22,599 nucleotides of DNA, from positions 73,103 through 95,701 of the forward strand of contig VHZZ01000430.1 in assembly GCA_009801015.1 (NCBI GenBank), written 5' to 3'. A program made the translations under genes and the position numbers. The DNA is from Silene noctiflora (taxonomy: Eukaryota > Streptophyta > Magnoliopsida > Caryophyllales > Caryophyllaceae). Shown piece after piece: positions 18,218 through 22,599 of this stretch. The notes beneath the pieces are model-generated. The model saw only the letters and a list, made by a program, of their open reading frames with translations, was not told the origin of the DNA and did not search any database. How positions within the stretch are numbered: position 1 is the stretch's first letter; every line of letters begins with the position of its first letter.

Positions 18218-18811
18218 ACCTTTAATAAAATATTTTTTTGTAGAGAATATAAAAGATAAATAAACGCGAAAGTAGCAATTAACCCCCATAACTTTGACAA
18301 AAAGTGAAATCTAACCTTGTTTTTAATTTTAACATAAATATATCATTAATCATTTTATATTTATACTAATTGTACATTAAATTATTTTTAATATTTTAAG
18401 AGTATTTAACTAATTTATTAATTAACGTAGTTTAATATAGAATATTTTAAATATTTTCACTAGTTTTAATATAATTGATATACATATGAAATTACTTTAN
18501 AAATTCTAAATTTTATGTAGCTTATTCAAATATTATTTTTTTCCAAAAATGTGTAATAAATTTCATATAATTTATAAATGCATTACAACTTTTATTGTAT
18601 TGATAAATTATACAAATGAATGAAATTGGTTTTTTTTGTGCAATTTTGGTTGGAAATCAAAGAATTGGATTCAATTTCACTTTAACTCAAAGTTATGGGG
18701 CCTAATCACTACATTTGAAAGTTATGGGGCTTAATCTCACAATTGTGTAAAGTTATGGGGGCTAATCGCCACTTTCGCGGATAAATAAATTAATGATTGG
18801 GACGGACGGAG
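18205..18811. mobile_element. Stowaway-like MITE split by a later insertion
   Basis: The left part CAGTTATTAGTTTACCTTTA and right part AATGATTGGGACGGACGGAG together resemble one Stowaway element. The two halves are separated by the 515-bp element at 18265-18779, and removing that leaves about 82 bp. The left terminus is eroded and the flanks are TA/CA. Confidence 0.5.
18265..18779. mobile_element. TIR element with 10-bp target duplication (Mutator-like MITE), 515 bp
   Basis: Ends CGCGAAAGTAGCAATTAACC and, inverted, CGCGAAAGTGGCGATTAGCC. The exact flanking duplication is GATAAATAAA (18255-18264 and 18780-18789). A duplication of 9-10 bp suggests Mutator-like transposition. The right side carries three AAAGTTATGGGG.CTAATC repeats about 30 bp apart. 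The body is AT-rich and noncoding. One ambiguous base lies at 18500. Confidence 0.85.
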
Positions 18812-18893
18812 CACGTGATAATTTAAAATAATTGAATTTGTATCACTCACTTGTATGCGTCCTCTCATTCTCCAAATGTGAATTTATACTTAT

Positions 18894-18980
18894 CTCTTCG
18901 TCTAATAATTTGTTTACCTTTGATTAAAATACTCGTTATAAAAAATATAGAATGTAAACAAATGATTGAGACAGAGGAAA
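18894..18980. mobile_element. Stowaway-like MITE
   Basis: CTCTTCGTCTAATAATTTGTTTACC-type left end faces GTAAACAAATGATTGAGACAGAGG at the right. The downstream sequence ACACGATGATTTAAAATAAA resembles that after the 18205-18811 element, so the two may be tandem duplicates. Flanks are not a clean TA pair. Confidence 0.55.
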
Positions 18981-19142
18981 CACACGATGATTTAAAATAA
19001 ATTTACATCTAAATGAAAACTCCGTCGATAAATAGTTATTTCATTTCAAATGAGTTGAAAATCGACTAAAATTTCACTATGAAAATGTAATTTTTACGCT
19101 ATGATTCCTAGATTTCTATTTTCTAAAGAGTTTGAAAATAAA

Positions 19143-19369
19143 CTAGTATAGATCTCGTGCAAATGCACGGTATTTTAGAGACAAATATTAGATAATTTGA
19201 CAATTAATTAAAATAATGCAGTTTATTAGCTTTATTTATGTAAAAGTTAAACAATGATAAATGTTATACCATGTTTATGTTACAAAATTAATTAGGAGAT
19301 AAATATTGGTCAATAATAAATATAGATAGAGAAGACTAATTAATTAGGAAATAAATATTGTCAAGTAAA
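19143..19369 (-). mobile_element. 5'-truncated Helitron, 3' half of a head-to-head pair
   Basis: On the minus strand the 3' end is intact: hairpin CCGTGCATTTGCACG, then GATCTATACTAG|T at 19143. The interior follows the 15836-16171 copy until 19369, where the last 70 bp or so of the 5' side is missing. It abuts the 5' end of the Helitron at 19370. Confidence 0.75.
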
Positions 19370-19704
19370 TCTCCTATATATTAAAAGATTAACACATCTC
19401 CAAATTCTCCGGCTCAAATTTTCCGCCCAAGTGATAATCTACTAAACAATATTTATTTCCTAATTAGTTAATGTTGATTATCTATATTGACAATTAAACG
19501 ATATTTATCTCCTAATTAATTTTATAACATTAATCATTGTTTAACTTTTACATAAATAAGGCTAATAAAATATCTCATTGGAAATATATATGCAAATTTT
19601 CTACCCTTTTCAAAATGGAGGTAAATTGCATTAGTTTAATTAATCGTAAAATTCTCAAATATTTTTTTCTAAAATACCGTGCATTAACACGGGATCTACA
19701 CTAG
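19370..19704 (+). mobile_element. Non-autonomous Helitron, 335 bp
   Basis: Starts A|TCTCCTATATATTAAAAGAT, ends with a mutated hairpin CCGTG/CACGG (19677-19692) then GATCTACACTAG|T. Same family as 15836-16171, opposite orientation to all the other Helitrons in the window. Confidence 0.85.
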
Positions 19705-19893
19705 TATGATACTGTGATTTTTAAGCGGTCTCCTTTTTTCCTTAATTTTTATGTCAAAAATAAAAGTAAACAAATAACGAGCTAGAATAATCACTAATAT
19801 ACTAATATCTCTACTCAGAATATTGTAAAAAAGGCATAAGAAGATATTAAAGTTTTATATTAATTTAATTAAGAAGGTTCTGCAATCCATTGA

Positions 19894-19926
19894 AAGAGAT
19901 TTGATTCTTGATACAGTTATTAGTTT
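19894..19926. repeat. 33-bp exact direct repeat, copy 2
   Basis: Identical to 18185-18217. Here it is followed by CTAGAGGGTCGG instead of the Stowaway-like sequence. Confidence 0.9.
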
Positions 19927-19965
19927 CTAGAGGGTCGGTTAGTGCATTACCTAAATTTTAAATTA

Positions 19966-20174
19966 CTACTGTCTCGGTTATTTGTTATCTTATTCCATTT
20001 TAAAGTACGTGTCTCAGTTAATTGTTGTCTTTTCTATTTTAAAAATGCATTTGATGAATAATTTCATCTTTCACAACCAATTTGGTCCACTTGTCATCTT
20101 ATAATTGGTTTCTTTTTCTTTTCTTGACCTTTGTGTCAAAATCAAAGGACAACAATTAATCGAAACGGTGGGAG
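19966..20174. mobile_element. Stowaway-like MITE, about 209 bp
   Basis: The left end CTACTGTCTCGGTTATTTG is slightly deleted. The right end TTAATCGAAACGGTGGGAG is followed by TA. Inner TGGTCCACTTGTCAT and TTGTGTCAAAATCAAAGG match the reverse of 9499-9708. Confidence 0.7.
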
Positions 20175-20302
20175 TAATTGTCTAAGTTACAATGGATCGA
20201 ACAACAAAAGCAGAGTAAATTATGTTGTTCACAATGTTGTCCTAACATGCTTGATTTTATTCGCAATTGATGCATGCAAGAGCTTTCTACGAAAAAAGAA
20301 TA

Positions 20303-20606
20303 TACATTGGATGTATTACTTCAGATTTTTTTTTTTTTTTTTTTTAGCATAGGTGTATTTTTCTGAGCTTATTAAAATTTATAAGTTACATTTTAATTTT
20401 TTTCCATCAAAAATCAAATTTAACTAAGTTTTTATGTAATGTTTTTGAATTTTATTATAATTTTTTGAGCTTAATGTTTTAGTGAATAAATTCAGGAATT
20501 TTATAGTAAAACTCATAATTTTTAAAATAAAACTCAAAAACTTTATTATAATTCTCAAAAACTATAAAACTGGTGGTAGTACATCAGATGTATAATCCTC
20601 ATACTG
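20303..20606. repeat. Dispersed unclassified repeat, copy 3
   Basis: A left TACATTGGATGTA-like end (about 20304-20317), a poly-T run (20327-20345), then about 265 bp matching 14895-15165, ending GTAGTACATCAGATGTATAATCC at 20576-20598. The match across both copies fixes this as a repeat family, not a gene. Confidence 0.75.
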
Positions 20607-21262
20607 GCTTTCTACGTAAGTTAATAATGTCGCGCGTGTTTAATGATTTATGCTATATAGAAACGATTTTAAAAATATATTTGATTGATAATAGTATATG
20701 ATTAAAGAGTATATTTAGTGAACTATTTTATTGTAATTTGCCAATTATCGTAAAAGCTAAATAGAATTGTCAGTGGAACGATTATGCTTATTATTTATTA
20801 CAATGCACAATATAGTTATTTATTGACTTCATATATTTATTGGAAAAACCATTCAAAGTCTTAATTTATCAACTTCTTGAAATTCATGGGCCATAGAAAA
20901 AAACGGAATTAACTAAAAAGGTAGCTGAAATCTAAAAATGGGGTTAACACCGAAAAGCTAAGTGAAAACTAAAAACGTAACTGAAAGGTAGCTGAAAATT
21001 AAGAACTTGTGAGGTAAATGATTATATATAAAATGTTTGAATTAGCTGAGAAGGTAGTTGATTTTTAAAATGACCTAAAATGATATTATAATTATTTTAA
21101 TATTATAGACTGAATGGGAAAAACAGGAAAATAAAATCAATTTAGGTACTTTATTTCTCAAATGCTACTCTATATAGCATTTTATTTCTGCTAACTTATT
21201 TGATTAAATAAACTACTTGTTAAATACTTACAATAAATAAGCTAGCTTAAATCTTGGTCAAA
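20607..21262. other. AT-rich intergenic stretch
   Basis: No gene. Around 20920-21060 AGGTAGCTGAAA/AGGTAGTTGA words recur several times, and 21190-21260 carries AAATAAGCTA/TTGATTAAATAAAC words common in plant MITEs, without definable ends. Confidence 0.4.
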
Positions 21263-21361
21263 TAAATTACCTGAAATGACTTGTTAAACAGAGTCATAAT
21301 GTCGGTAATAATAAGCTATCTGATATAACTTGTCAAATAGAGCCATAATATCGGTAATAAA
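21263..21361. repeat. 49-bp tandem duplication
   Basis: The blocks ACCTGAAATGACTTGTTAAA and ATCTGATATAACTTGTCAAA, each followed by AGAGYCATAATRTCGGTAAT, lie 49 bp apart. Confidence 0.75.
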
Positions 21362-21462
21362 ACCTGAGCTGAGTTAAATTCCTTTGTATGAGTAAGGAAC
21401 TAAAGTCCTTCACAAAAAGAGTTCAACTCCTTACATCGATTATATATGCTATTCTAAATATC

Positions 21463-21548
21463 AATTAGCTTAGTTGGTAAACTCACGGTTCGGTCGTCAG
21501 TGTTGCGATACGACCTCAGAAAAATCAAAAAAAAAAAAAAAAAAAAAA
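21463..21548 (+). mobile_element. tRNA-derived SINE fragment with poly-A tail
   Basis: TTAGCTTAGTTGGTAAAC (A-box, 21465-21482), a weak B-box TGTTGCGATACGACC (21500-21514) and a 23-nt poly-A tail (21526-21548). Confidence 0.5.
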
Positions 21549-21577
21549 TTGTTTTGTGTTAGCTCAAGACCAAACAC

Positions 21578-21730
21578 ATGGGCCAACTATATTATTGTTT
21601 GATCCATCACAACTTGCTACTTTTGGGCCATACTTTCTCATTTATGGGTGGTATTGCCTCCTATATGGCCCACATGATACCATTTAGTATTTGAATATTG
21701 GGCCCAAGTAAGTAGCAGCCCACTTGGGTC
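21578..21730. promoter_or_regulatory. Cluster of TGGGCC/GGCCCA (site II-like) motifs
   Basis: ATGGGCCAA, TTGGGCCAT, ATGGCCCAC, TTGGGCCCAAG, CAGCCCAC and TTGGGTC lie within about 150 bp. Such density is typical of TCP-driven housekeeping promoters. No coding region follows within the window, so the served gene may be outside or lost. Confidence 0.35.
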
Positions 21731-21967
21731 AAACATATTTTATGTGGAGAGCTATTTTGCATAATTATATCAAGATTGTTTTTTTAAGAACCACATTAAT
21801 TTAATATTTTCAGGAGAAATAATACAAATATGCAATGGCGAAGTCAGAATTTCTAAAGATTAATTGCGAGTTTAGATTTTAATGTAATTGGCATATTTCT
21901 TTTATGACGCGGTTGTTAGTTAAAATTTTCCACCCGCACAATCTTAACAAGCTAGATATAGAATTTA

Positions 21968-22408
21968 CGCAAAATGCACGCGGTGCTCTTGAGGTTTGAC
22001 ATTTTGCCCGAAATACCCAATTTTTTTATCCGAGAAACTTTATGAGGCCATAACTCGTGTTTACGATTTCGGAAAGTGATAATTTTTTTTTCAAATCAAT
22101 CATCTTTCCGAGAACTACAATTTGAAAAAAAAATTATCATATTTGAATCTCGTGGCTAGGAGTTATTGCGTGTCAAAGTTTTTTTTACGAACAAACTTTG
22201 AGTGACCATATCTCTTGGGCACGAATTCCAAACTCAATAACCTTTTTTCTCAAGTCGTGGTTCTCGAAAAGATGATCAAATTGAAAAAAAAAATTACCAC
22301 TTTCTGAACTCGTAAACACGAATTATGGCCTCTTAAACTTTCCGGATAAAAAAATTGGGTATTTCAGGCAAAAAAAATTAACCTCAAGGGCATCGCGTAC
22401 ATTTTCCG
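21968..22408. mobile_element. Mutator-type foldback element, 441 bp
   Basis: Arms of about 200 bp are inverted copies almost to the centre. They begin CGCAAAATGCACGCGGTGC and, inverted, CGGAAAATGTACGCGATGC. The exact 9-bp duplication TAGAATTTA (21959-21967 and 22409-22417) is the Mutator hallmark. There is no coding. The transcript would fold into one long hairpin. Confidence 0.9.
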
Positions 22409-22494
22409 TAGAATTTACCCTGTCTTCAAAGTAATTTCTCAATTTATAAAATGCTCAATGCGAAATTTATAATCCATATTTAGCTCGAGTTTAC

Positions 22495-22599
22495 CTTTTT
22501 TTTTTTTTTTTTTTAAATGAAAAACAAGGCCAGTACAATATATAAAGGAATGGGTTTCAACTCGTGATTTCTTATCACAATTCACAATACCTCTTTTAA
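22495..22599 (-). mobile_element. Antisense SINE-like fragment, cut by the window end
   Basis: A plus-strand T-run (about 22496-22515) would be the poly-A tail of a minus-strand element whose B-box-like GAGTTGAAACCCA lies at about 22553-22565. The A-box would lie beyond the window. Confidence 0.35.

Noticed and set aside
20131..20352. 73-residue plus-strand frame ending in a Phe run
   Set aside because: It starts inside a Stowaway-like MITE and ends in a poly-T tract; no motif.
21968..22408. Possible microRNA precursor
   Set aside because: The hairpin is explained by a Mutator foldback with a 9-bp duplication. Small-RNA data would be needed to claim a miRNA.

Overview
The window looks like nuclear DNA from a flowering plant, most likely a eudicot. 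It is very AT-rich (about 30% GC by eye) and full of homopolymer and AAT/TA microsatellites. It is packed with small non-autonomous plant transposons, and the only convincing proteins are plant-specific AP2/ERF transcription factors. Species cannot be fixed from sequence alone. Two ambiguous bases (N) are present, at 5555 and 18500.

Only two genes are well supported. Both are intronless, both lie on the minus strand, and they are about 12.3 kb apart. At 3340-4053 is a 237-residue group IX ERF very like Arabidopsis ERF1B (ERF1/ORA59 type), with an acidic N-terminal motif, the AP2 domain and a C-terminal EDLG-type activation motif. At 16346-16741 is a 131-residue small ERF of the ERF095-ERF098 type: almost only an AP2 domain plus a C-terminal activation motif. 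The same two ERF types are neighbours in Arabidopsis, so the window probably holds an old ERF cluster stretched by transposons. From family knowledge both would act in the nucleus on GCC-box promoters in ethylene/jasmonate and stress signalling.

The rest is mostly mobile DNA, much of it with readable ends. Helitrons (A|TC...hairpin-CTAG|T) lie at 5424-6168, 6519-7082, 15836-16171 and in a head-to-head pair at 19143-19704. A hAT-type element with an exact 8-bp target duplication is at 7294-7844, beside a second hAT-like element at 7869-8294. A Mutator-type foldback with a 9-bp duplication is at 21968-22408. Another long-duplication MITE at 18265-18779 is nested in a Stowaway-like element. At least nine Stowaway-like MITEs (CTCCCTCCGT-type ends, TA duplication) and several 'CCGTCACAAGC' hairpin MITEs are scattered throughout. 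tRNA-derived SINE-like sequences with A and B boxes recur, two of them clearly one family (10635-10833, 11890-12160).

Region by region: 1-3300 holds one hairpin MITE, one foldback and no convincing gene. 3340-4300 is the ERF1B-like gene and its promoter. 4300-13600 is a transposon field. 13600-14000 is a GC-richer island with TGGGCC motifs. 14100-16300 is repeats. 16346-16930 is the small ERF gene and promoter. 17000-22599 is nested transposons, with a second gene-less TGGGCC/GGCCCA cluster at 21580-21730. No rRNA gene, intact tRNA gene, CRISPR array, or reverse transcriptase, transposase or helicase coding region was seen.
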